In this document: positions 31,216 to 39,633 of the stretch, one piece after another
Position numbering within the stretch: the stretch's first letter is position 1
Layout of the letters: every line of letters begins with the position of its first letter
DNA from: Runella salmonicolor
GTDB lineage: Bacteria; Bacteroidota; Bacteroidia; Cytophagales; Spirosomataceae
Direction: 5' to 3'
NCBI RefSeq assembly: GCF_024158025.1
Contig: NZ_JAMZEL010000003.1
Location: 1-64,000, forward strand
DNA length: 64,000 nt
The notes under the pieces: generated by a model
Database searches by the model: none
Seen by the model: the letters and a program-made list of their open reading frames with translations, nothing else
Told to the model about the DNA's origin: nothing
Translations under genes and position numbers: made by a program

Positions 31216-32928
31216 ATGACAGTTACGATTGATTCTTTTCCATGGCTTAAATTCTATCCGCCAGGAATGGCTTACGAAGTTATTCCTGAGGTTTATCCAT
31301 CCCTTTTGGAGATGATGGAAGAGGGCTTTACCAAATATGCTTCTAAACCTGCGTATGCTTGCATGGGCAAGCAAATTAGCTACGCACAACTTGATAAAAT
31401 GTCGAATGATTTTGCCGCTTATTTACAACAAATCGGACTAAAAAAAGGCGACAGGATTGCCATTCAAATGCCCAACGTTCTTCAATATCCCGTAGCGATG
31501 TTTGGGGCATTGCGGGCGGGGCTTACCATTGTCAACACCAATCCGCTCTACACGCCCCGCGAGATGGAGCATCAATTCAAGGATTCGGGTGCCAAGGCCA
31601 TCGTTATTTTGGCCAACTTTGCCGATAAACTTGAAAAAGTACTTCCTACCACCCAAATTCAGCACGTGTTTGTGACCCAAATTGGCGATATGCTGGGCTT
31701 TCCCAAAAAGCAGATTGTTAATTTTGTGGTGAAGAACGTCAAAAAAATGGTTCCTCCGTACCACCTTCCTAAGGCGGTGTCATTCATGGATGCCGTGGAG
31801 CAGGGCGCTTCTATGTCGTACACAAAACCTGCCGTAAATCAGTTGGATTTGGCATTTATTCAGTACACAGGCGGCACAACGGGTGTTTCGAAAGGAGCCA
31901 TGCTGACCCACCGTAATATCATCTCCAACGTAGAAGCCAATTGCATTTATCTGGGGCCTCTGCTTGATACGATTCCTGAGGGGCAGCCTAATGTTCTTGT
32001 GGCCGCGTTGCCGTTGTACCATGTGTATGCCTTGACTTGCAATGCCCTTTCTGCCCTCAAAAACGGTGGCATGAACCTCCTCATTACCAATCCCCGCGAC
32101 ATGGAGGCCTTCATAAAGGAGCTAAAAAAATACCAAGTGACGGTTTTTACTGGACTCAATACCCTTTATAACGGGCTGATGAACCACCCGAAATTTGGCG
32201 AAATTGATTTCAGTCAATTGAAAGTTACTTCGGCGGGAGGCATGGCCTTGCAAAAGGTGGTGGCTGAGCGTTGGTATAAACTGACCGGTAATTTACCGAC
32301 CGAAGGCTACGGTCTTTCCGAAACCTCTCCCGTTTTGTCGGCCAATCCACTCGACCCCAAGCTGAACCGCATCGGCACCATCGGTATTCCTTTTCCAAGC
32401 ACCGAAATGCGAATTTTAAGAGAAGACGACACCTGGGCAGATGTAGGTGAGTCGGGGGAAATCTGCGCCTTTGGCCCACAGGTAATGCCTGGATACTACA
32501 ACCGTCCTGACGAAACCGCCAAGGTGATGTTTACCGACCCCGTTGATGGTCGTCAGTGGTTCAAGACGGGCGATGTCGGCATTATGGATTCCGACGGTTA
32601 TTTCAAAATCGTTGACCGGAAGAAAGACATGGTATTGGTTTCGGGCTTTAATGTGTACCCCAACGAAGTAGAAGATGTAGTGGCTCAGTGCCCAGGGGTG
32701 TTGGAAGTAGCCTGCGTGGGTGTACCCGACGAAAAAACAAGCGAAGCCGTTAAAATATTCGTGGTCAAAAAAGATGAAAGCCTTACCAAAGAGCAAATTA
32801 TGGCATTCTGCCGCCAGAATCTGACCGCTTACAAATGCCCCAAACACATTGAATTCAGACAAGAACTCCCCAAAACCAACGTGGGCAAAATCCTCCGCCG
32901 CGCCTTGCGCGATGAAACCGTAAAATAA
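31216..32928 (+). CDS. fadD: Long-chain fatty acid-CoA ligase
   Basis: A 570-residue AMP-forming synthetase that activates fatty acids as acyl-CoA. Motifs: the P-loop-like YTGGTTGVSKGAMLTHRN, EGYGLSETSPVLSANP, the adenylate-binding KTGDVGIMDSDGYFKIVDRKKDMVLVSG and the C-terminal catalytic Lys in LPKTNVGKILRRALRD. The N-terminus is shorter than in plant forms and normal for bacteria. Followed after 42 bases by an acyl-CoA dehydrogenase gene, with a terminator hairpin in between (32933-32959). The two belong to fatty acid use. Confidence 0.92.
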   Translation: MTVTIDSFPWLKFYPPGMAYEVIPEVYPSLLEMMEEGFTKYASKPAYACMGKQISYAQLDKMSNDFAAYLQQIGLKKGDRIAIQMPNVLQYPVAMFGALRAGLTIVNTNPLYTPREMEHQFKDSGAKAIVILANFADKLEKVLPTTQIQHVFVTQIGDMLGFPKKQIVNFVVKNVKKMVPPYHLPKAVSFMDAVEQGASMSYTKPAVNQLDLAFIQYTGGTTGVSKGAMLTHRNIISNVEANCIYLGPLLDTIPEGQPNVLVAALPLYHVYALTCNALSALKNGGMNLLITNPRDMEAFIKELKKYQVTVFTGLNTLYNGLMNHPKFGEIDFSQLKVTSAGGMALQKVVAERWYKLTGNLPTEGYGLSETSPVLSANPLDPKLNRIGTIGIPFPSTEMRILREDDTWADVGESGEICAFGPQVMPGYYNRPDETAKVMFTDPVDGRQWFKTGDVGIMDSDGYFKIVDRKKDMVLVSGFNVYPNEVEDVVAQCPGVLEVACVGVPDEKTSEAVKIFVVKKDESLTKEQIMAFCRQNLTAYKCPKHIEFRQELPKTNVGKILRRALRDETVK

Positions 32929-32932
32929 GACA

Positions 32933-32970
32933 GTCGAGCCGCCGATGAGGCGGCTCGACGTTTGTTTTTA
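32933..32970 (+). terminator. Terminator after fadD
   Basis: GTCGAGCCGCC (32933-32943) pairs perfectly with GGCGGCTCGAC (32949-32959) around GATGA, then GTTTGTTTTTA. It may attenuate rather than stop transcription into the next gene. Confidence 0.82.
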
Positions 32971-34782
32971 ATGTCAACAAAAATGCCTTCATTCTTCTCC
33001 AAACGCGACCTTCATTTCAATTTATACGAACTACTCAAGGTTGAGCAACTCACGAGTTACGACTATTTTCAGGACCATGACCGGCAATCCTTTGACATGG
33101 TTCTGGACGCAGCCGAGCAGATTGCCAACAAGATGCTCCACCCCCTCCTGACCGAGATGGACCGCAAAGAGCCACAATTGATGGACGGGACTATTCGTGT
33201 ACACGAAGGAATGAAAGCGATTACCAAACGTTTTGGCGAAGATGGCTGGATCAATGCCACGTTCAGCTACGATGAAGGCGGTCAGCAGCTACCCGTTACG
33301 GTTCAAAACGCCGCCGCATTTATTTTTCAGGCCGCTAATTATTCGGCCAGCGTGTATCCTTTTCTGACCACGGGAGCGGCCAATTTGATTCGTAGTTTTG
33401 GTTCTAAAGAACTTATTGAACAATATACGCCGCTCATGTACAGCGGACGTTGGCAGGGCACCATGGCACTCACCGAGCCCAACGCGGGCAGCTCCCTTTC
33501 CGACATCAGCACCGCCGCCGAGCCTACCAGCGAGGAAGGGGTTTATAAAATCACTGGTCAAAAAATCTTTATTTCCTGCGGTGACCACGACGCCTGCGAA
33601 AACATTGTGCATCTGTTATTGGCCAAAATCAAAGGTGGGCCCGCTGGTACCAAAGGGATTTCCTTGTTTGTGGTTCCCAAAAAACGAATTACCGAAAATG
33701 GACATACCAACAACGGGGTAACCACCGCGGGCGTTTATCACAAAATGGGCTACAAGGGAGCGCCCATTGCACACCTGATGTTTGGCTCAGACGAAACTTG
33801 CCTAGGCTACTTGGTGGGGGAGCCTCACAAAGGGCTCACGTATATGTTTCAAATGATGAATGAAGCCCGCGTAGGCGTAGGCATGAACGCTACCGCTATC
33901 GGTACGGCCGCATATTATGCATCGTTGGCTTACGCCAAAGAACGCCCGCAGGGCCGCCCCATCACCGCCAAAGACCCAACCCAACCCCAAACCCTTATCG
34001 TTCACCACGCCGATGTAAAACGAATGTTACTGTTTCAAAAATCGGTGGTAGAAGGTGCGCTTTCGCTGCTACTCCAGTGCGGATTGTGGGCAGACTTGGC
34101 CCACGTAACCGAAGGAGAAGCCAAAGAGCGTGCCGAGTTGTTGCTTGATTTATTAACGCCAGTTGCCAAATCATACCCTTCCGAAATGTGTTGCCAGACC
34201 ACGAGCGCTGCGGTGCAGATTTTAGGCGGTGCGGGCTACACCACCGACTTTCCAGTAGAACAATATTACCGTGAAGCACGCATCCATCCCATCCACGAAG
34301 GCACAACGGGTATCCACGGCTTGGATTTATTGGGTCGAAAACTAACCCTCCACGGAGGAAAAGGATTGCAATATCTGATGGAGGAAATAAAGAACACAAT
34401 TGCGGAGGCCAAGCAGTCCGACCAGCCTCAATTACTCGATTTAGCGGCAAGGTTGGAAGGAGCTTTGGAGCGTGTTCAAACCGTTACGACCTCGCTCCTG
34501 AATCTTGCCAAACAGGATAAGGAATTATTTCTGGCCGATGCCACCCTTTACTTAGATTTTTTTGGAATCGTGACGATTGCTTGGCAGTGGTTAAAGCAGG
34601 CCATTCAGGCCCAAAAGGGGCTAATGATGACTAATTCGGAAGAAAATCGTAATTTTTACCAAGGAAAAGTAGCCACCGCAAATTACTTTTTTGATTATGA
34701 GCTAGTCAAAATTTCCTCTTTGGCACTGCGTCTAACAAGCCATACTAAGGGTACGGTTGAAATGCAGCCCGACTGGTTTTAA
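32971..34782 (+). CDS. Acyl-CoA dehydrogenase with C-terminal extension
   Basis: A 603-residue flavoprotein of the FadE type, first oxidation of acyl-CoA in beta-oxidation. The ATG at 32971 is chosen; the frame opens at a TTG at 32962 inside the terminator tail. Motifs: the FAD-binding stretch GRWQGTMALTEPNAGSSLSD, KITGQKIFISCGDHD, GVYHKMGYKGAPIAHLMFG and the catalytic base region PIHEGTTGIHGLDLLGRK. The last ~130 residues are an extra helical domain seen in long bacterial members. Located directly after fadD. Confidence 0.9.
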   Translation: MSTKMPSFFSKRDLHFNLYELLKVEQLTSYDYFQDHDRQSFDMVLDAAEQIANKMLHPLLTEMDRKEPQLMDGTIRVHEGMKAITKRFGEDGWINATFSYDEGGQQLPVTVQNAAAFIFQAANYSASVYPFLTTGAANLIRSFGSKELIEQYTPLMYSGRWQGTMALTEPNAGSSLSDISTAAEPTSEEGVYKITGQKIFISCGDHDACENIVHLLLAKIKGGPAGTKGISLFVVPKKRITENGHTNNGVTTAGVYHKMGYKGAPIAHLMFGSDETCLGYLVGEPHKGLTYMFQMMNEARVGVGMNATAIGTAAYYASLAYAKERPQGRPITAKDPTQPQTLIVHHADVKRMLLFQKSVVEGALSLLLQCGLWADLAHVTEGEAKERAELLLDLLTPVAKSYPSEMCCQTTSAAVQILGGAGYTTDFPVEQYYREARIHPIHEGTTGIHGLDLLGRKLTLHGGKGLQYLMEEIKNTIAEAKQSDQPQLLDLAARLEGALERVQTVTTSLLNLAKQDKELFLADATLYLDFFGIVTIAWQWLKQAIQAQKGLMMTNSEENRNFYQGKVATANYFFDYELVKISSLALRLTSHTKGTVEMQPDWF

Positions 34783-34810
34783 TCATCAATACTTGAATCC
34801 AAATAAAATT

Positions 34811-34846
34811 AAAAAAGCCGTGCAGAATGTCCGCTCGGCTTTTTGA
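34811..34846 (+). terminator. Weak terminator after the acyl-CoA dehydrogenase gene
   Basis: AAAAAGCCG and CGGCTTTTT form a 9-bp stem with a 14-base loop, followed by TGACTTTA. Confidence 0.5.
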
Positions 34847-35232
34847 CTTTACTCAACGTTATGAAAAACTCTTTTTAGAAAAACTTAAATAGACATAAAA
34901 GTCATACTGTTTTTGTTTTTCTATTTTTGGTATATTTTGTATCTCTTTTTAGTGAGAATTAACAATTTCTTAACTCTTAAACAGGTACGCAAAGTTAGCA
35001 TTTTCATCGAAATGCTATTCTTTTTTTTATAAATTCTTATAAAATAAATATTTAAGACTCAATCTGTTACCTTTCAGGAATAAAAGTACAGCATTAATAA
35101 TTTTCATTCAGTGCTTTCAATAATATAACACATATTTGATAAAATTAGTGTTATTGATGTCAAAAAAATAAAAAAACAAAATATTCTACTTTGATTCTCC
35201 ATTTTTAGGCGTTATCAATTTTTGATGTAAGA

Positions 35233-35270
35233 CATAAAAAAAATGACCAAGCGGTATAGCTTGGTCATTC
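35233..35270 (-). terminator. Terminator of alanine dehydrogenase
   Basis: AATGACCAAGC pairs perfectly with GCTTGGTCATT around GGTATA, followed on the minus strand by a run of eight T. It lies just past the stop at 35294. Confidence 0.88.
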
Positions 35271-35293
35271 CTACATCAATCTCAATTAAAAAA

Positions 35294-36424
35294 TTAACCC
35301 ACCAATTCTTCTTCTAGTACCTCTGTAACCGAGGTGAAATCAAGGCCAAAAGCGTCAGCAACGGCCTTATAGACCACTTTACCGTTTACTACATTTAACC
35401 CTTTCTTCAAATCTTCGTTTTGAGCACATGCTTTTTGCCAGCCTTTGTTGGCCAATTGAATGGCATAAGGCAGGGTGGCATTGGTCAACGCTAAGGTAGA
35501 GGTGTAAGGCACCGCTCCTGGCATGTTGGCAACGCAGTAATGCACAATTCCATCTATTTCATAAATCGGATCTTCGTGGGTCGTAGGCTTGCAGGTTTCG
35601 ATACATCCACCTTGGTCTACGGCTACATCCACCAATACCGTTCCTTTTTTCATCAATTTCAACATATCGCGTGTCACCAAGTGGGGGGCTTTGGCTCCAG
35701 GAATCAGTACGGCTCCCACAATCAAATCGGCACTTTTTACCAAGTCACGGATATTATATTCGTTTGACATCACCGTGTCCACATTGGCGGGAAGAATATC
35801 TTCCAGATACCTCAGTCGATTCAGATTAATATCAACAATGGTTACGTTGGCTCCCAATCCAGCCGCCATTTTGGCCGATTGCGCACCTACGATACCACCG
35901 CCAAGCACTAACACATTGGCTGGTTTAACTCCCGCAACACCGCCCAACAAAATACCGCGTCCACCCATGGGTTTTTCGAGGTATTTGGCTCCTTCTTGAA
36001 TCGCCATCCGTCCCGCTACTTCCGACATAGGCACCAATAAAGGTAGCGAACGGTCGGCTTTTTCGACGGTTTCGTACGCCAAACACACCGAGTTACTTTT
36101 CAGCATGGCGTGCGTCAGTTCTTCCGATGAAGCAAAGTGAAAGTAGGTAAACAGCAACTGGTTTTCTTTGATAAGGCCATATTCGGAGGCAATAGGCTCT
36201 TTTACTTTCACAATCATTTCGGCAATCGCGTATACTTCCTCAATCGTGCCCAAAATCGTGGCACCTACGGCTTCGTACTCACTGTCCTCAAAACCGCTTC
36301 CTTGCCCAGCCGTAGCTTGTACATATACTTTATGGCCGTTTTTACGAAATTCTGCTGCTCCTGCGGGCGTTAAGGCCACGCGGTTTTCGTTGTTTTTGAT
36401 TTCCTTTGGTACGCCGATGATCAT
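35294..36424 (-). CDS. ald: Alanine dehydrogenase
   Basis: A 376-residue enzyme that converts alanine to pyruvate and ammonia with NAD. Features: the N-terminal MIIGVPKEIKNNENRVALTP, substrate residues in VKVKEPIASEYGLI and LLFTYFHFAS, the Rossmann motif VLVLGGGIVGAQSAKMAAGLGANVTIVDIN and the C-terminal NMPGAVPYTSTLALTNATLPY. Length is typical. Divergent from an Lrp/AsnC-type gene at 36666, a common arrangement in which the regulator controls ald in response to alanine. A -7-like box lies at 36487-36494. Confidence 0.95.
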   Translation of the reverse strand: MIIGVPKEIKNNENRVALTPAGAAEFRKNGHKVYVQATAGQGSGFEDSEYEAVGATILGTIEEVYAIAEMIVKVKEPIASEYGLIKENQLLFTYFHFASSEELTHAMLKSNSVCLAYETVEKADRSLPLLVPMSEVAGRMAIQEGAKYLEKPMGGRGILLGGVAGVKPANVLVLGGGIVGAQSAKMAAGLGANVTIVDINLNRLRYLEDILPANVDTVMSNEYNIRDLVKSADLIVGAVLIPGAKAPHLVTRDMLKLMKKGTVLVDVAVDQGGCIETCKPTTHEDPIYEIDGIVHYCVANMPGAVPYTSTLALTNATLPYAIQLANKGWQKACAQNEDLKKGLNVVNGKVVYKAVADAFGLDFTSVTEVLEEELVG

Positions 36425-36486
36425 AGTAGTAGTAGGCTTAATGTTCAGAAATTTATTGTGTTTAAGTCTTGGCTGGAATTACGATA

Positions 36487-36494
36487 CAAAATTA
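36487..36494 (-). promoter_or_regulatory. Candidate -7 box of ald
   Basis: Reads TAATTTTG on the minus strand (TAnnTTTG), 63 bases before the ald ATG. No clear -33 element. Confidence 0.35.
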
Positions 36495-36501
36495 GGTGAA
36501 A

Positions 36502-36551
36502 GAAAAATATTTCCTGTTATTTAATGATAAATAAGAAAATATTTCTTATTT
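36502..36551. promoter_or_regulatory. Twin palindromes, probable Lrp/AsnC operators
   Basis: GAAAAATATTTC (36502-36513) and AAATAAGAAA-ATA-TTTCTTATTT (36529-36551, a perfect 10-bp inverted repeat) share the GAAA...TTTC layout. Their centres lie about 32-33 bases apart, roughly three helical turns, in the gap between ald and the Lrp-like gene. Spaced AT-rich palindromes are typical of Lrp/AsnC binding. Confidence 0.5.
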
Positions 36552-36665
36552 TTAAGGATAAAAATGATTTATTACTGTTTTGTCCTGATTTAAAGGTTAT
36601 GAAACGAAAAAAATTCGGGTAAGTGTAAAAATTAAAAATATCGTACCTAAAAACGACTGAATCAG

Positions 36666-37124
36666 ATGCACTTAGACGAAACCGACTACCGTATTTTGCA
36701 GTTGTTACAAACAAACGCGCAATTGACCATTAAGGAGATTGCCGCCGAAATCAATCTATCCATTACGCCCGTCCATGACCGAATCAAAAAACTTGAACGG
36801 GAGGGCGTCATTGAAAAATACGTGACCATTTTGAATAAAAAACGCCTTGGCAAAGGGCTTACGGTCTTTTGCAACGTAACGCTTGATAAACAGCAACGGG
36901 AGAATTTTCAGGAATTTAGCGAGGCCATGCTTCAAATGCCCGAAGTCGTGGAATGTTGCGTGGTATCGGGTACGTTTGATTATCTCATTAAAATTATCGC
37001 TACGGATGTGGAAAGTTATCACACTTTTTATCAGGAAAAACTCGCCACCCTCAAAGCGATTTCGCACATAAGCAGTTTCTTTGTAATGTCGGAAGTAAAA
37101 AATACGACGTCGTTACCAATATAA
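36666..37124 (+). CDS. Lrp/AsnC family transcriptional regulator
   Basis: A 152-residue regulator. N-terminal winged helix-turn-helix: LDETDYRILQLLQTNAQLTIKEIAAEINLSITPVHDRIKKLEREGVI. It is followed by the RAM ligand domain (VVECCVVSGTFDYLIKIIATDVESYHTFYQEKLATL). Divergent from ald, so it probably binds alanine or a related amino acid and controls ald and itself. Two palindromes lie between them. Residues and length are standard. Confidence 0.92.
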   Translation: MHLDETDYRILQLLQTNAQLTIKEIAAEINLSITPVHDRIKKLEREGVIEKYVTILNKKRLGKGLTVFCNVTLDKQQRENFQEFSEAMLQMPEVVECCVVSGTFDYLIKIIATDVESYHTFYQEKLATLKAISHISSFFVMSEVKNTTSLPI

Positions 37125-37129
37125 ATCAG

Positions 37130-37234
37130 GTGTGAGGAGCGGCCGCCGCTGCGGTTAGAAGCGAGGAGCGAGAATAGTAGTACCCACTGCGGTCTTCTCT
37201 CCTGACTTCTTACTCCTCATTCCTCACTTCTAAC
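37130..37234. repeat. Imperfect long inverted repeat before menD
   Basis: GTTAGAAGCGAGGAGCGAG (from 37154) is the inverse of the arm ending CTCACTTCTAAC at 37223-37234, and the flanks hold related GAGGAGCG motifs and two CTGCGGT copies. It lies between the Lrp-like stop and menD, ending 6 bases before the menD ATG. Probably a dispersed repeat rather than a specific regulator. Confidence 0.5.
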
Positions 37235-37240
37235 AAAAAA

Positions 37241-38965
37241 ATGCTTCTTCAACCTATCAACAATATTGCCGAAATATGTGCCCGCAAAGGCGTTAATAAT
37301 GTGGTTATTTCACCAGGGTCAAGGAGCGCAGCCCTGACCTTGGCCTTTGCGCGACATCGTGGTATAAAAACAAAAGTCATCCCAGATGAGCGCGTAGCGG
37401 GGTTTGTGGGTTTGGGCATGGCCCAATACAGCCACCAAACCGTGGCGCTGGTATGTACTTCGGGGAGTGCCGCTTACAACTTAGCTCCTGCCGTGGTGGA
37501 GGCGTATTTTCAGGAAATTCCGTTGCTGGTTTTTACCGCCGACCGCCCCAAAGAATGGATTCACCAGCAAGACGGACAGACCATTTATCAGAACGAGCTG
37601 TACGGTAAACACGTCAAAAAATCGTTTGACTTACCTTCTGACTACGCGCATCCGGATGCCAATTGGTATATTGAACGCGTCTTAAATGAAGCGATTAATT
37701 TATCACAAACGGCCCCCAAAGGCCCAGTGCATGTCAACGTGCCCATTCGGGAGCCGTTTTATCCAGTAGCAGACGAAAAAATTACGTACGACCGTCACGT
37801 CAAATTGGTCGAGCGACTTGCTACCGAACCAACCCTGAGCACCGACACTTGGCACCGATTACAAAACGAATTTGAGAATGCCAATCGCGTGCTCATCGCC
37901 GTGGGGCAATTGCCGCCTGCATCGGCACTGTGGACGGTTCTGAAAGAATTTAGCGAAGAAATGGGCGTGCCTGTCTTGGGAGATATTATATCAAATGTTC
38001 CTGTTAATGAGGCCTTTGTACGGCAACACGATGTGTTCTTACGCGGGAAAAATGAAGAATTGTTAACGACACTCCAGCCCGATTTGCTGATTACGGTCGG
38101 TGACTCGTTCATTTCTAAAAACTTTAAACTTTTTCTTCGAAACTATTCTCCTGCCCGTCATTGGCACGTTAAAACGACCGAACAGCTCATTGATACGTTT
38201 CAAACGCTCACCACGCAAATTCCCGTGGAGCCGTTGTATTTTTTTCAAAAATTATTGGAAGACCTAGATTATCAGCAGTTTGTGCAAAATGATTCTGACG
38301 ACGACGGGCGCGGGGCCTTTCGGGAAGCATGGCTGCAAGCCGACCGACAGGGAAAACGAAGCGTACACCAATTTTTACGGCAAGAACCTCGTTGGAATGA
38401 ATTTGCATTGGTAAGCAATGTCTTGGAAAACTTACCCGAAAACAGCGTTCTGCACCTTGCCAACAGTATGCCTGTGCGTTACGCCAACCTTCTTGGGCTT
38501 TCGCGCCCAGCCGAGGTGTTTGCCAATCGCGGCACGAGCGGCATTGACGGCTGCACAAGCACGGCGTTGGGCGCGGCCTTGATGACCGACAAACCCGTTT
38601 TTATCATTACTGGGGACGTGGCTTTTTTCTACGACCGCAACGCTTTATGGCACCCGCACATTCCCCAAAATCTGCGCGTAGTGTTGTTTAACAACGCCGG
38701 GGGGAATATCTTCCGACTTATCGACGGGCCAGCGGCTCAGCCTGAATTGGAGCAGTATTTCGAAACGCGACATTCTACCACCGCCCGCCACACCGCCGAA
38801 GATGCTGGGTTGGGTTATTATTCCTTAAGAGAAGGCGAAGATTTTAGCACTGTTTGGCCTGAATTCATTGCTCCAAACGGGCAAGCCAAATTGCTGGAGA
38901 TTTTTACCGACCCAGTGCTAAATGGGGAGGTTTTTGAAGCGTATCGACGCATGGGAACGGCTTAG
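37241..38965 (+). CDS. menD: SEPHCHC synthase of menaquinone synthesis
   Basis: A 574-residue thiamine-diphosphate enzyme that condenses isochorismate with 2-oxoglutarate to SEPHCHC. Motifs: VVISPGSRSAALTLAFARH, VCTSGSAAYNLAPAVVEAY with the conserved Glu, FTADRPKEWIHQQDGQTI and the ThDP-binding region ITGDVAFFYDRNALWHP..LRVVLFNNAGGNIFRLIDG. Complete length. Other men genes are not in the window. The methyltransferase following on the other strand could be unrelated or MenG-like. Confidence 0.94.
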   Translation: MLLQPINNIAEICARKGVNNVVISPGSRSAALTLAFARHRGIKTKVIPDERVAGFVGLGMAQYSHQTVALVCTSGSAAYNLAPAVVEAYFQEIPLLVFTADRPKEWIHQQDGQTIYQNELYGKHVKKSFDLPSDYAHPDANWYIERVLNEAINLSQTAPKGPVHVNVPIREPFYPVADEKITYDRHVKLVERLATEPTLSTDTWHRLQNEFENANRVLIAVGQLPPASALWTVLKEFSEEMGVPVLGDIISNVPVNEAFVRQHDVFLRGKNEELLTTLQPDLLITVGDSFISKNFKLFLRNYSPARHWHVKTTEQLIDTFQTLTTQIPVEPLYFFQKLLEDLDYQQFVQNDSDDDGRGAFREAWLQADRQGKRSVHQFLRQEPRWNEFALVSNVLENLPENSVLHLANSMPVRYANLLGLSRPAEVFANRGTSGIDGCTSTALGAALMTDKPVFIITGDVAFFYDRNALWHPHIPQNLRVVLFNNAGGNIFRLIDGPAAQPELEQYFETRHSTTARHTAEDAGLGYYSLREGEDFSTVWPEFIAPNGQAKLLEIFTDPVLNGEVFEAYRRMGTA

Positions 38966-38967
38966 GT

Positions 38968-39615
38968 TCAGCGTTTAATGGCTTTCAAATAAGATAAAGT
39001 CCCAAAAAGAGTGGACTGATTTCCTTTTATTTCTACATTTTCAAATCCCTCAATTGCCAGAAATTGAGGGATTTTGCCTTTTATATTATCGTTGGTGGTG
39101 TAGAAATTGTCAATCACTTGTACCACAAAAAACAGAAACCGCATCAAACCGTTTTCTGCTTTGCCCCAATCAGCAATGTGCAGTTCACCTTTAGGCTTAA
39201 GCACACGGCGTATCTCACGAAAAGCATGAAGTTTTTGCTCGGTGGTCAAATGATGAAAAACCCAAGCCGACACCACTTTATCAAAGGAAGCATCGGTAAA
39301 AGGAAGCGTTTTTCCGTCAAATTCTTTTAATTGAATCGATGAATTTTTAAGCTTTGCCTTTTTATTTGCAATTGTCAGTATTTGAGGGTCAACATCCAAA
39401 CCCACAATGGTACCATCAGGATGCAAGTCTTCTATCAAAAGCGTAAGGGTAGCGGTTCCGCAGCCAAAGTCTAAAATAGCTTGCCCTTTTTTTATATCCG
39501 CCTGTTGAATCAACCGCTTTTTTACCTTTATCTCGGGCATAGTCAGCCAAATAAACCAATCGTAAATGGGCGTCAGAAAATGGTATTTCAGGGCGGGGAT
39601 GTAGTCGGAAGGCAT
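38968..39615 (-). CDS. Class I SAM-dependent methyltransferase
   Basis: A 215-residue UbiE/MenG-like methyltransferase. SAM motif I is ILDFGCGTATLTLLI; motif II has GLDVDPQILTIANKKAK; the post-motif reads VVSAWVFHHLTTEQKLHAFREIRRVLKPKGELHIADWG. The MenG family is a candidate because menD lies next door, but they are convergent, and general small-molecule methyltransferases share this pattern. The substrate is unknown. Confidence 0.85.
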   Translation of the reverse strand: MPSDYIPALKYHFLTPIYDWFIWLTMPEIKVKKRLIQQADIKKGQAILDFGCGTATLTLLIEDLHPDGTIVGLDVDPQILTIANKKAKLKNSSIQLKEFDGKTLPFTDASFDKVVSAWVFHHLTTEQKLHAFREIRRVLKPKGELHIADWGKAENGLMRFLFFVVQVIDNFYTTNDNIKGKIPQFLAIEGFENVEIKGNQSTLFGTLSYLKAIKR

Positions 39616-39633
39616 TGACTGCGTTGGCGATTT

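Larger units (their letters stand above)
34783..35293. other. AT-rich intergenic region without a gene
   Basis: About 510 bases between convergent genes, very AT-rich, without a credible open frame. It has a weak hairpin AAAAAGCCG...CGGCTTTTT (34811-34846), probably terminating the acyl-CoA dehydrogenase gene, and a strong one at 35233-35270. I see nothing else in it. Confidence 0.55.
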
